64,000 bases of DNA from Pycnococcus provasolii (lineage: Eukaryota; Chlorophyta; Pseudoscourfieldiophyceae; Pseudoscourfieldiales; Pycnococcaceae): positions 1,426,001-1,490,000 of the forward strand of contig OW568861.1 in NCBI GenBank assembly GCA_938743325.2. The letters are read 5' to 3'. Both the position numbers and the translations under genes were made by a program. Below, piece after piece: positions 25,390 through 34,501 of the stretch (position 1 is the stretch's first letter; every line of letters starts with the position of its first letter). Under the pieces are notes generated by a model. That model ran no database searches and was not told the DNA's origin. It saw only the letters and a program-made list of their open reading frames with translations.

Positions 25390-26307
25390 CTATCGTTTAT
25401 CCCAAAGAAACGACCACATACGTTCACAAAAGTGGGCCAATTCGGAGTAGGTTCCATCGCGTTCAAGGTCGAACAACATTCTCTCGTAAACATTTCGCTC
25501 CACTCTCCTAACGACGTCCCAACGTACTGCAAAGAGGCCTTTTGACCAGGAAGTGCGCCGACTCATCACATGGCTTACCCGAAGAAATTTGGATGCATAC
25601 TTGCCAAACGGGCGGTGTCGAGACGCGCACACTGCGACTCTGGAGCTATACGATGCGCCTTTCCACCAAAGACGGTGTCGGTAAAACATCGAAAACATGT
25701 ACGAAAATCGCTTTGGCGCGTAGTCCATGTAAGAGGGCGCGTCATGTTCAGAGAGAGCCGTGGCAATCTGTTCGAGACGTTTACGCCTGTTGAGATCAAA
25801 ATAAACCGAGTCTGGGACATGGATAAAGTAATCTGCATCCCTAGCGAGCTCGCCGTCGCCATCATAGAACTGTAAAATGCCTCTCAAAACCGAACTTGAC
25901 TCTAAACCCACGTTTGGATCTTTGCTATCGCACGTGGACAGGTTCTGATTTCCTGGAATGTACTGACAGCCTTCACGTATCTGTAACGACCTCGGGTACA
26001 AGACTTTGTCGTTGCACTTGCAGTGCCGCACTATTTTTTTGTGCGTACAGATAGACAGCAGAATCTGAAACTCCCGCAGCTCTTTTACCACATCAGGTTC
26101 AACCTTACACGACGTGATTCTTATTATACACCGAGGCGTCGTACTGTTTCTTCTAGTTTGTGGTAGTGCTGGTGGCAGTTTTGGCAACGCAAACCGCGTG
26201 AACGAGAAGAAGCATAGTGAAGCAACAAGAATAACAACACAATAGCCAGACGTGCGTCTGCGGTCTGAGGAAGAGGATCGGTTGTTATATTCGCCTTCTT
26301 CATACAT
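25390..26307 (-). CDS. DUF3431-like type II membrane protein
   Basis: The product has 305 residues; the ATG at 26307 places an anchor at ~20-40 (YCVVILVASLCFFSF). The rest has features of DUF3431, a family thought to be glycosyltransferase-like: a central GILQFYDGDGELARDADYFI, then WSKGLFAVRWDVVRRVERNVYERM and a final FCERMWSFLWDK. The family assignment rests on this C-terminal pattern and is moderate. The upstream 170-bp module (26361..26522) is shared with the LNR-SAM gene. Base composition is AT-rich like the two glycosyltransferases beside it. Confidence 0.65.
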   Translation of the reverse strand: MYEEGEYNNRSSSSDRRRTSGYCVVILVASLCFFSFTRFALPKLPPALPQTRRNSTTPRCIIRITSCKVEPDVVKELREFQILLSICTHKKIVRHCKCNDKVLYPRSLQIREGCQYIPGNQNLSTCDSKDPNVGLESSSVLRGILQFYDGDGELARDADYFIHVPDSVYFDLNRRKRLEQIATALSEHDAPSYMDYAPKRFSYMFSMFYRHRLWWKGASYSSRVAVCASRHRPFGKYASKFLRVSHVMSRRTSWSKGLFAVRWDVVRRVERNVYERMLFDLERDGTYSELAHFCERMWSFLWDKR

Positions 26308-26360
26308 AAGTACTACAATAAACTCGTATGTATGTACGAATTTATTCAGAAGCAACAAAC

Positions 26361-26522
26361 CGTTGAAGAGTGAAGAGGGTTGAGGGCTTGAGCAGCGACC
26401 TCCGAGGCAACGAAGGCAACGAACGGAGTCGCGTTAAGGTTATGTAGCGGGTTCTCGCGGTACAGCCTGTATCTCTGCCCATGCTCGAGGATTACGAAGT
26501 ATGCCGAAGCACCGAAGCTTCT
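26361..26522 (-). promoter_or_regulatory. ~170-bp upstream module, copy 2
   Basis: Reverse complement of 6349..6530 with about 85-90 percent likeness by eye. It ends ~54 bp before the start of the DUF3431-like gene and lies in that gene's direction. Confidence 0.65.
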
Positions 26523-26761
26523 TGCGTTGCATCGCACTTGCATTTCAGGTGGACACATGCGACCAACAGTCCAACAAGCCAACCCAACGGACGATCGGCC
26601 CCAAGACAAGAAGAGTCACCTACCACAGTGGTGCCCTAGGAGGAAGCCACCTCCCAGGCACCTCCCAGCCTTCCCAGGCTCCAAGTAAGTTGCTCCTCCC
26701 CCTCCGCCCGTCGTGCGTGGCCGCGCGCACCGTGTGGCTGAACTGAACGTGTGCAGCAAGG

Positions 26762-26857
26762 ATGCGCGCGCACACGTTTTTCCTCACACTGCCAGTGGCG
26801 GTGCTCATCGGCACGGCCACAAGCGCTGCCGCAGGTTGCGTTGGTAGTGTCCACTAA
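26762..26857 (+). other. 31-codon signal-peptide-like ORF
   Basis: ATG to stop encodes MRAHTFFLTLPVAVLIGTAT followed by SAAAGCVGSVH, a good signal peptide with a cleavage-like Ala run and almost nothing after it. It could be a leftover first exon of a lost secreted-protein gene. Expression is uncertain. Confidence 0.35.
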
Positions 26858-26935
26858 GAATAGTCGGGGGCAGGGCACGGGGCACGTCATCCTCGTGACC
26901 TCATACAATGAATTAGAAACATAGTACTTACAGGT

Positions 26936-28975
26936 CTACGAGGCGCGCCACACCTTGAGACCACTCCCGTCGTCGCTCAGTGTCGTCAACACGTCGTCCA
27001 CAGGGTGAGATATGCACCCAGTCGCGGTGCGACCGCTCTCCACCGCGCCGACGACGGCGGCGACCGGCTCGTCGCGTGACCCTTTGACGGAAGCAAGCAG
27101 CGAGTCGCCGGTGCCACTCGCAAGCTCGTAGCACAGCAACGCGCCCGCTTCGTCGAGCACGTACAGGTGCCGCCCACGCGTGGACACCGCGAAGGTGACG
27201 AAGTGCGGGATGCGTGCCGCCTTCGCCGCAGACGCCACCAAGCTTCCCACCTTCAGCTCGCCCTTCGCGTCCACCGCCGCGCCGAGCGAGTCGATGTCGG
27301 GCACGGCGTTCTTGTCCTCTCCCGGTGCGCGCCAGTCGCGGACCACCACGCCGGTGCGGGCGTCGAACAGGTGCACCCTCGTTGACTTCGATCCAACGAG
27401 AAGCAGCGCCTGTGCCTGTGCACCTCCACTCAGGGTAAGACGCGGTGGATATGAGCTCAGGTGCACGACCGCCGGCCGAGGTTCGCCCTCGCGGTACTGT
27501 GGCACGGCGAAGGTGCGCACGTGCTCGCCCGACTGGGACTTGTAGATGGAAATGCACCCATCCGTGGTTCCCACGGCAAGCAGACCACCGGGCAGGCGGC
27601 ACACCGCACACGGCGAGCCGTCGACGCGAAGTCGCGCGCTCGACGCGTGGCTGATGTGGTACTCTCTCATCGTCGCGCCGCCTCGCAGACCTAGCAGCTT
27701 CGCAGCACCCTCGCCCGCCCCGCCCGGCCCACCGCCCGCGGACACGATGGCGAGTGTCGCGCTGGCGCTGGCATCACCCTCCGTCGTCGACGCTGCCGAC
27801 GCCTCCTCAGCAAATTCAGCCGCACGAATGGGCTGTCCGTCGCCATGCACAGCCTCCCACTTGCGAAGGCACCTCCCGCTCGCGACGCGCCACACCTTGA
27901 GCGTTCCCGACGCGTCGCCTGATGCAAGCAGCTCGCCATCTCGGCTGAATGCCACGCACGTGATGCGCGCATTGTGAGCAAGCATCTCGTCGCGCTTCTG
28001 GTAGTCCAGGCTTGTGGCAAGCTTGCACGTCCTCGCATCCCAGATCTCGACGAAGCCGTCGGACGATCCCGTGGCGATGAAGAAGCCGTCGGGAGAGTAC
28101 GAAGCGCACGTGGGATGGCTGTCGGTGCCAAACTTGATGGATTGCGAGTGCGCACCATTCGCGTGCGAGATGGCGGGCAGTTCGCCTCCGTCGCCGTCCC
28201 CTCGTCTCGCCGCCTTGGCAGCCGGCGAAAGTTCCGTGTTCAGGAGGAGGTCCCAACCCACGGGTGGTGGCGGCGTGTCGTCCGCCGCGGCTGCCAGCCG
28301 CGTGCGTTTTCGCGACGACGTCGCGTCGACGAGCTCGTACATGCGACCCGTGACGCGCAGGTACTTGATTCCGTTTCCGACTGCGTCAAGCAGCCTTCCC
28401 GGCGCGACGACGCGCACTTCCTTGGCGAGCGCGCAGACGAGCGCGCGCCGTCTTGCGTCTCTTGTGGTTTCGCCGTAGATGTCCGCGGGTGTTAAAGCAG
28501 CCGATCTGGATATGAGTTGGTCAAGGCGTGTGTACTGCTTCGGCTGCGTTGTTTTCATGTGCTGTCCTAGCGCGCGCGTTTGTCGCAGGAGCATGCGTGC
28601 GGACTGCGCGTCTTTGAGTTCGAGGAGTTCGAGGAGGACTTGCGTGTACAAGTTGACGGCTAGTGTTGGCGTCAGTTCACACTTCGCCAGTGCCGTGAGA
28701 ACGCGGTCGAGGCGCCCGTTGAGCACGTCTGAGAAGACGCTCGACGACGACGCGAGGAGAGGCGCGAGTGCCGACTCGTCAAGTGTCGATGCTGACGCCT
28801 GGTTCATGACGAGAGCGTACTTCACGGAGTCTCCGGGCACGGCGTTGAGCGCGACTGCGGACTCCTCCTTGAGCGCCTCGAAGCTCTTGGTGAGGTTGTT
28901 TTCCAGCAGGAACTGTTCGACGATGCGTACGACTGAGGTGGACGGCACCAACGTCGAGCTCGCAGGTGACGCCAT
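26936..28975 (-). CDS. SMU1: SMU1-type spliceosomal WD40 protein
   Basis: The product has 679 residues. The N-terminus carries a LisH motif (VVRIVEQFLLENNLTKSFEA) and the CTLH-like region (LYTQVLLELLELKDAQSARM, then LLRQT and TTQPKQYTRLDQLISRS) that match SMU1 closely. IKFGTDSHPTCASYSPDGFF opens the WD40 propeller, with repeats such as GSSDGFVEIWD and LKVWRVASGRCLRKWEAVHG; the final repeat ends GLKVWRAS. SMU1 works with RED in activation of the B complex of the spliceosome. At 679 residues it is longer than animal SMU1 (just over 500), with extra Ala/Gly-rich loops between blades. The GC-rich coding sequence differs from the AT-richer genes to its left. A copy of its 5' half lies at 35633..36658. 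Confidence 0.9.
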   Translation of the reverse strand: MASPASSTLVPSTSVVRIVEQFLLENNLTKSFEALKEESAVALNAVPGDSVKYALVMNQASASTLDESALAPLLASSSSVFSDVLNGRLDRVLTALAKCELTPTLAVNLYTQVLLELLELKDAQSARMLLRQTRALGQHMKTTQPKQYTRLDQLISRSAALTPADIYGETTRDARRRALVCALAKEVRVVAPGRLLDAVGNGIKYLRVTGRMYELVDATSSRKRTRLAAAADDTPPPPVGWDLLLNTELSPAAKAARRGDGDGGELPAISHANGAHSQSIKFGTDSHPTCASYSPDGFFIATGSSDGFVEIWDARTCKLATSLDYQKRDEMLAHNARITCVAFSRDGELLASGDASGTLKVWRVASGRCLRKWEAVHGDGQPIRAAEFAEEASAASTTEGDASASATLAIVSAGGGPGGAGEGAAKLLGLRGGATMREYHISHASSARLRVDGSPCAVCRLPGGLLAVGTTDGCISIYKSQSGEHVRTFAVPQYREGEPRPAVVHLSSYPPRLTLSGGAQAQALLLVGSKSTRVHLFDARTGVVVRDWRAPGEDKNAVPDIDSLGAAVDAKGELKVGSLVASAAKAARIPHFVTFAVSTRGRHLYVLDEAGALLCYELASGTGDSLLASVKGSRDEPVAAVVGAVESGRTATGCISHPVDDVLTTLSDDGSGLKVWRAS

Positions 28976-29086
28976 GCTTCGGGAGTGTTAGGCGGTATGA
29001 ATAGTGGCGGCGGCGGATCGCAGTCCCAACCCCGAAAAACGATAAACCCGAATCATAGAAATGGTTTCTTGACTCGGTTGACTGGT
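28062..29086 (-). repeat. SMU1 5' block, original copy
   Basis: This 1025-bp block, from the first WD40 blade back through the start codon and ~110 bp of promoter, is repeated almost base for base at 35633..36658. Confidence 0.95.
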
Positions 29087-29344
29087 TGAGTGGTCCTTGA
29101 CGTCTCATTTGCCTGGAGGGTGGCAACGGTTCCTTTACCTACTTGTATGTCTGTGAAGTTTCATTTTCAAGTTCCTGTTCATTTCAAGTGAACCGAGCCA
29201 CGCCGCTGCTCCACTTCATCAAGACGACGATGAACATGTCGATTCCGGCAATGGTGCACCGGCATGTTCACGCTCGCCCGTGCGCGCCGACACACCTAAA
29301 GGTGCCTCTGCGCAACGGCATACACATGGGATGACCCTCTTCCT

Positions 29345-30721
29345 ATGGTGCCACGCTCGTGTGCCACGCAAAGTCGACTCATTTGGGGCAGGCGCGCAAC
29401 GTCGCGTGCCTCGCTTCCACGCCGACCGCTTCGTCGCCGTCGTCGTCATCGTCGTCGTCACGACCACGGCTGGCCGGTAAGAACGACCGGAATCAGAGGT
29501 TTCCTCAGAAACAACAACAGAAACAACAACAGCGCAAAAACAGAAACGCATACGCATACGTGGACAAGCAAGAGAGCGGAGACCACTCGGCGCAGCGCAA
29601 CGCAAAGGCGCTCGCGCAGGCGGGCGTCGCGTCGCGGCGTGCGAGCGAGGCACTCGTCATCGAAGGACGGGTTGTCGTGAACGGAGTCACCATCACGACG
29701 CCAGTCACGCTCGTCACGCCCGGAGTCGACCGAATCGAATTCGACTGGAAGCACGTCGAAATTGGACAGGAACCACGCATCTACTTCGTTCTCAACAAAC
29801 CAAAGGGGTGGATATGCTCGTCCGATACGACCAACACGTCGGCGACAGCACCCCTGCTCCGTGACACGATTACCGCAGAGGAGTTGTGGGGAGGCAAGCC
29901 GAGGTCCCGCAAGAACACGAGGCAGCCGAACAGCGCGCGCGTCGCCGACGGTGGCGAAGGTGCCACCGCGAGTTTGAACAGGCGCGTCATCGACCTGTTC
30001 TCCGAGTACCTCACCGACCGCTGGCCACGCCGCCATCCTGATAGGCCGATGCCTCGCCTGTTCACCGTCAGCAGGCTGGATGTCGCGACAACGGGACTGC
30101 TCGTAGTGACGAACGGCGGCGACCTCACGAACCGCATCTTCCATCCGAGGAACGAGCTGACGCGCGAGTACCTGGCGACGTTGAACCGCGACTACACGCG
30201 CGGCGACGTTCAGATGATATATCGTGGATATCGACGGCACGATGGTTGCGCCTCTCGAGGTGCTTCCCGTGCGCGGCGTCGGCCCGTTGGGCCGGAATAC
30301 GCGCAAGCTGATGATTGTCGTCGGTGAGGGTCGCAATCGCGAGGTGCGCCGTCTCGTCAAGGGCGCGGGGCGCGGCCTGGAGATGAAGCGCCTGAAGCGC
30401 GTTCGCGTCGGCGTGCTTCGCCTGCCTCCTAGTCTGCGCGAGGGCCACTTCGTGGAGTTGAAGGCGGAGGAGGCGTACGGCATAGCGAACTTGAAGGGTC
30501 AGGAGCGCGGCGGTCGCGTTCTGTGGCAGCTGAATCGCCTGATGGTGGCGGCGCCGGCGTTTCGGCGCATGGATGACGACGACTTCGACTCCGACCTCGA
30601 CGACCTTGGAGAAGTGAGCAAGACTTCGACTCATGACGAGTCAGAAAGGATTTCCTCTGGTAACAGCACTTCCCAAAACCCACAAATCCGTGTTTGCTCC
30701 CCCACCCACAGCAGCAAGTAA
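29345..30721 (+). CDS. RsuA/RluB-type pseudouridine synthase with a frame break
   Basis: An S4 RNA-binding domain (NAKALAQAGVASRRASEALV) leads into the synthase core: YFVLNKPKGWICS, the catalytic-Asp motif in FTVSRLDVATTGLLVVTNGG, and EYLATLNRDY. The frame then breaks near 30215..30224 and continues in another frame with DIDGTMVAPLEVLPV and GEGRNREVRRLVKGAG, the expected C-terminal motifs. No intron fits there; an AT-repeat length change would explain it, either a real mutation or a sequence error. No ATG opens the first frame; a 68-bp intron (29476..29543) would join an Arg-rich targeting exon beginning at 29345. It probably modifies plastid or mitochondrial rRNA. Confidence 0.75.
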
Positions 30722-30735
30722 GTGTTCCGAATAAC

Positions 30736-31656
30736 CTAAAACGCAAGCATTGCCGCGGCGAAAATGGCCACAGTCATCAAGTGCAAGTCGACTCGTGCCG
30801 AAGAAGGAATCACAATCGGTGGCATCGGGCGGTATCTCGGCGGCGGCGGCGGGTTAAGCGAGCCAAGTTTAGCCTTCATACTGGGTACCGTCTTGCAAGT
30901 AAGCGTTTCCTTCGAATAGGTCTTCGAGGTACACGAAGCAGTACCGCTGCACTCTTTAAGAGCGAGGAGAGGACTTTTCGGCGTGATTTTAAACTCCAAT
31001 CCAACACGGTTGTTTCCAGCACAAACAAAGCGATCTTCAACGTGCAAATCATCCTTGTCCATGGTGCAAGGGGTATCGTCGGTACTAACATAATGGAACT
31101 GTTGTGAAGTTGTCCATTCGAAAGCACCAGCATTATAACTGTCACACTTATACATATACTCTGCGTCAGTATACAAAGCTTCAATCGCACACTTCCATTC
31201 ATCAGCAGAGACCTTAGAAGTACAATACCCCAGTAAGGTGTTGCAAACATAACCTTCACAATCGTTTCCTTTGCAGCAGTGGGAAGTTTCCGGTAGATCA
31301 CCACAATGATAGTTAAGACCTTCGTTCGAGTATTGGCAAGTGAAGGTCTCCACGATGACTCCAGTGGAATCTTGGAGCACACGTCGTTCTTCTTCTTCCT
31401 TCGACGACACAACCGCCGTCTGCTGCCCCTCCTCCTCATTGTTGTATTTGCGGTGAGCTTTCTTCATAACGTGCTGTGTTCCATTCGTCAATAAGCCGCC
31501 GTGGTGCTGAGCTATTATCTTTTGAATCAGACGGCTGTGAAGTGAGTTTATCGTTGACGACGCAACAACTCCGGTCACCGTGACGCCCAGAACAAGCTGC
31601 CAGGCCACCACCACGGTAAGCACGAAGCGACTCGTAAGACAACGCGCGATCATCAT
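30736..31656 (-). CDS. Secreted Cys-rich protein, probably GPI-anchored (paralog of 13795)
   Basis: The product has 306 residues from the ATG at 31656, with a signal peptide (~1-33, FVLTVVVAWQLVLGVTVTG). After a charged spacer, the Cys-rich region holds ETSHCCKGNDCEGYVCN, FEWTTSQQFHY, TPCTMDKDDLHVEDRFVCAG and a C-terminal Cys pair pattern shared with 13795. A Pro-rich hinge (NPPPPPRYRPMPP) and a hydrophobic end suggest a GPI anchor. The CCKGN turn also resembles the CYCCKGNSC module of the LNR-SAM ectodomains, a possible link. Function unknown; likely cell-surface. Confidence 0.75.
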   Translation of the reverse strand: MMIARCLTSRFVLTVVVAWQLVLGVTVTGVVASSTINSLHSRLIQKIIAQHHGGLLTNGTQHVMKKAHRKYNNEEEGQQTAVVSSKEEEERRVLQDSTGVIVETFTCQYSNEGLNYHCGDLPETSHCCKGNDCEGYVCNTLLGYCTSKVSADEWKCAIEALYTDAEYMYKCDSYNAGAFEWTTSQQFHYVSTDDTPCTMDKDDLHVEDRFVCAGNNRVGLEFKITPKSPLLALKECSGTASCTSKTYSKETLTCKTVPSMKAKLGSLNPPPPPRYRPMPPIVIPSSARVDLHLMTVAIFAAAMLAF

Positions 31657-32743
31657 AGCTCTTCTCTCTTCCAAGGTTATTTTATTTTTAACGTAAGTAA
31701 CTTACTGTACTGTACTGTAAGTTAAGGTGGTGGCCTTTGCAAAGTAAGGTTGCAGTCTTGCAGGCCTTCTCTCTCTCTCCTCTCTCTGCTCGAGTCTGGA
31801 CTTGCACTATCATAATAATCAGGAAATAATAGGAAATGCCCAAGGCAGCATGCCTTGCTTCACGGCCACTTCCGACTTCGTTGCCAATTGCGTAGGCTTT
31901 GTTAACCACCTAGTGGTATGTTGGTATATTTTTGGGGAATATGAGCGATATGGCCCATATCGCCTTGTTTTTTTCCATCGTTGGATGGTAGTACTAGTGA
32001 AAGAAAGTGGTACTGTACTGTACTGTACCTACGTATCTTACAGTACGATAGTACTACACTGTACGGCTGTACCCCACCCCCGCCTCCCAGGTCTCAACGC
32101 CGAATTAAATAAATTTAATCCCCCCTGAAGTTTTTGCGTTTGTAAAATCAATTTCGCAGTCGTCGCAACAATCGTGGTTCATATCGTTAGATTTACTGTC
32201 CGTGTGATTGATTGTTGGCATCAATCAAATCAACGAAGGCATAACGCGAGATTGGGAAAGTATCCCGCAATGCCACGGCTGCGACAGGATCGGATCATCG
32301 GTCGGAGGACATCGGAGGTGGCACACTGGCACTGCTTATGTATTGCCGTGGTTATGCACGAGCGATGGCCAGCCGTATCCACAAAATAGTACTTATCAAC
32401 AAGCATGATTTCACGCAAGGCACCAATCACGACATCATCAAGAGAATTATCGCGAGAACGTGGTCTAACGAGATTCCAGCCTGGACGGTACAACAAATGA
32501 GAGAGTTTCGCCACCACCCTATGGATAGTACCACGATACGATAGTGGTGCCGCACGCCGTAGAGTACCGCACCCCGCCCTCGCCCGCCCCTAGCCCCCTA
32601 CCGCTGTGCTGCCTCCGCCTTGAAGCAAGCCAAACAACGCGCGCGCAACGCACACCTCGAACGACGAACACAAGGAGTCACGGACGTACGTGCGTGCCAA
32701 CCAACCGACGAAGAAGAAGCGACGTCTCCACAGCACCAACGCC
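31657..32743. other. Divergent intergenic region, nothing coding seen
   Basis: About 1.1 kb. Near 31690..31730 there is the inverted repeat taacttac / gtaagtta around tgtactgtac, and many further gtac units occur near 32010..32070. Promoters of both neighbours must lie here. Confidence 0.5.
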
Positions 32744-34258
32744 ATGGGCTTCTTGAACAATGTCCTCAAAAAGGTGAAAGGACCTGACGCCGGTGGCGAG
32801 AAGACAAAAGAAGAAGATGCGAAGCAAGAGAACGGAAAGGACGGAGACGTGAGCGCGGTGGACGAAGAGTTTCCCGCCACGAAGCAGGAGAACGGAAGCG
32901 AGGGGCAGGAAAATAAGAAACATCTTAACCTTGACAGCGTTAAGGTGAACGTAAAGGACGCGTTGAAAAACGTCAAGGAAAATCTACACAAAGACGCGGA
33001 AGTGCTGGGAAATGCAGCAAAGAAACTCAGGAAGGATAGCTTCATGCAAACAGGCGAGTACTACAATCCTGTGTGCAAGGGCTCGACTGAGGTGCCGCCA
33101 GCTGACAGTTCTGTTGCGAAGAACCTCGGGAAGCACGAGAAAGCACTTGCGGTTCCTACGATGATTCCTCTGTTCGAAGCGATTATGACGGGCGTTGTGG
33201 GTATCACCGCCACAGAAATCATCCTGCTCGGAGTTCTCGTCGCTCAGGCGAGAGCTTCTGCAGAGAATCAGTCTGTGGTACCGCTGTACATCTTTCTCTG
33301 CTCTGTGCTAATCATGTTCGTAGCCGGCATCTTCAAAGTGCTCGAGAAGCGCCTTCGCGAGGTGTTTGTTTTAAGTCATAGAATTCGACTTAATTTTGCC
33401 CCTGCTGGGCTCCTTCCTTCCCAAATGCAGTTCATCTTTCTTCTCCTGTGCCTATTTGTCAGTGCAACTGCAGAAGGACCGGAAGATGCGTGGCGGCAGA
33501 GGCTCGCAGATTCGAAGAGCCGGCAGAAAGCGATGCTCGAGTTCATGGAGAAACGGGGTCCCAGCACATCCTGGAGTCTCTTTGGCTCTTCGCGCTCGAG
33601 CACAGCGCACGATGATCTCGAACCTTGGCTGCCTTGCGCAACACTCGAGCGCGTGCCCTACTCTCCGGGCGATGGGCCGAAATGGGTCTGCGCACCAGGT
33701 TCCCTTGGGAGCGAAGGTCATTGCGTTGTATTTAGCGTAGGTTCGAACGCGGAATTCAGCTTTGAAACAGGTTTGAAAGCCAAGACGGCCAGGTGCGACA
33801 TCCACACGTTCGACCCTACGCTGGACCACAAGCAAAGGATGCGCGCCCGCGAGGCGGAGCGCAGTGGCTTGCTCACCTTTCACGAGGTGGGGTTGGGCGG
33901 CACGTCGCGAAGCACGCCCTTTCTCATAGAACCTTTGCAAAACCTCCTAAGCAAAGTTGGCGCAGCGAAGGTTGACCTGCTCAAAATGGACATAGAGGGC
34001 TATGAATACGAAGCTCTGCATAGAGCGCTCGATGGGTGCGACGAACAGAAACCGCTGTTCGATCAGCTCCTCGTGGAAATTCACGGCACGGACAGAGAGA
34101 ACATCAACACACTTGCTAAAAAGCTGGTTCTTTGCGGGTACCATCTCGTCTCGAAAGAACGCAACGCATGGGGCTGCGGAGGCGTGCGATGCGTTGAGTA
34201 CACGTTCGTGCACGAGTTTTTCGCCAAACGTGAGTTTTTGTCCCTTGCATCTTGTTAA
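32744..34258 (+). CDS. Methyltransf_22-type methyltransferase behind a two-helix membrane region
   Basis: One open frame of 504 residues from the ATG at 32744. Residues 1-~115 are Lys/Glu-rich and soluble; ~135-205 hold two membrane helices (ITATEIILLGVLVAQA and LYIFLCSVLIMFVAGI). At residue 228 (ATG at 33425) a full signal peptide appears in the middle of the chain (MQFIFLLLCLFVSATAEG). The rest is a METTL24-like domain (Methyltransf_22): SPGDGPKWVCAPG, CVVFSVGSNAEFSFETGL, IHTFDPT, and VDLLKMDIEGYEYEAL. Two proteins seem joined: a membrane protein and a secretory methyltransferase that can start on its own. The methyltransferase part is clear; whether the whole frame is one protein is not. 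Confidence 0.75.
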   Translation: MGFLNNVLKKVKGPDAGGEKTKEEDAKQENGKDGDVSAVDEEFPATKQENGSEGQENKKHLNLDSVKVNVKDALKNVKENLHKDAEVLGNAAKKLRKDSFMQTGEYYNPVCKGSTEVPPADSSVAKNLGKHEKALAVPTMIPLFEAIMTGVVGITATEIILLGVLVAQARASAENQSVVPLYIFLCSVLIMFVAGIFKVLEKRLREVFVLSHRIRLNFAPAGLLPSQMQFIFLLLCLFVSATAEGPEDAWRQRLADSKSRQKAMLEFMEKRGPSTSWSLFGSSRSSTAHDDLEPWLPCATLERVPYSPGDGPKWVCAPGSLGSEGHCVVFSVGSNAEFSFETGLKAKTARCDIHTFDPTLDHKQRMRAREAERSGLLTFHEVGLGGTSRSTPFLIEPLQNLLSKVGAAKVDLLKMDIEGYEYEALHRALDGCDEQKPLFDQLLVEIHGTDRENINTLAKKLVLCGYHLVSKERNAWGCGGVRCVEYTFVHEFFAKREFLSLASC

Positions 34259-34501
34259 AATATTTGCCCGCTCGGCCCCGTTCATCCCCAACATGTCGGA
34301 AGCCTGGTGGTCGACTTCACTTGCTCAAAGCAAGTCCTGGTTTCACAGGGACCGGCGACTACCCAGAGGTCCAGATGACCCGATGTTACAAAAACACCCC
34401 AACGCTTTTGCCTTCCAAAGAGCTTCCAGTCCTCCCTTTACCTTCACCCGAGCAAGAACGCGACCGATGATGGGTTCCTTTGCATCTTAGGGTCGCACCT
34501 G

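Larger units (their letters stand above)
26308..26935. other. Intergenic with shared promoter module
   Basis: Contains the module at 26361..26522 and a tiny signal-peptide-like frame at 26762..26857. Otherwise nothing is recognised. Confidence 0.5.
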
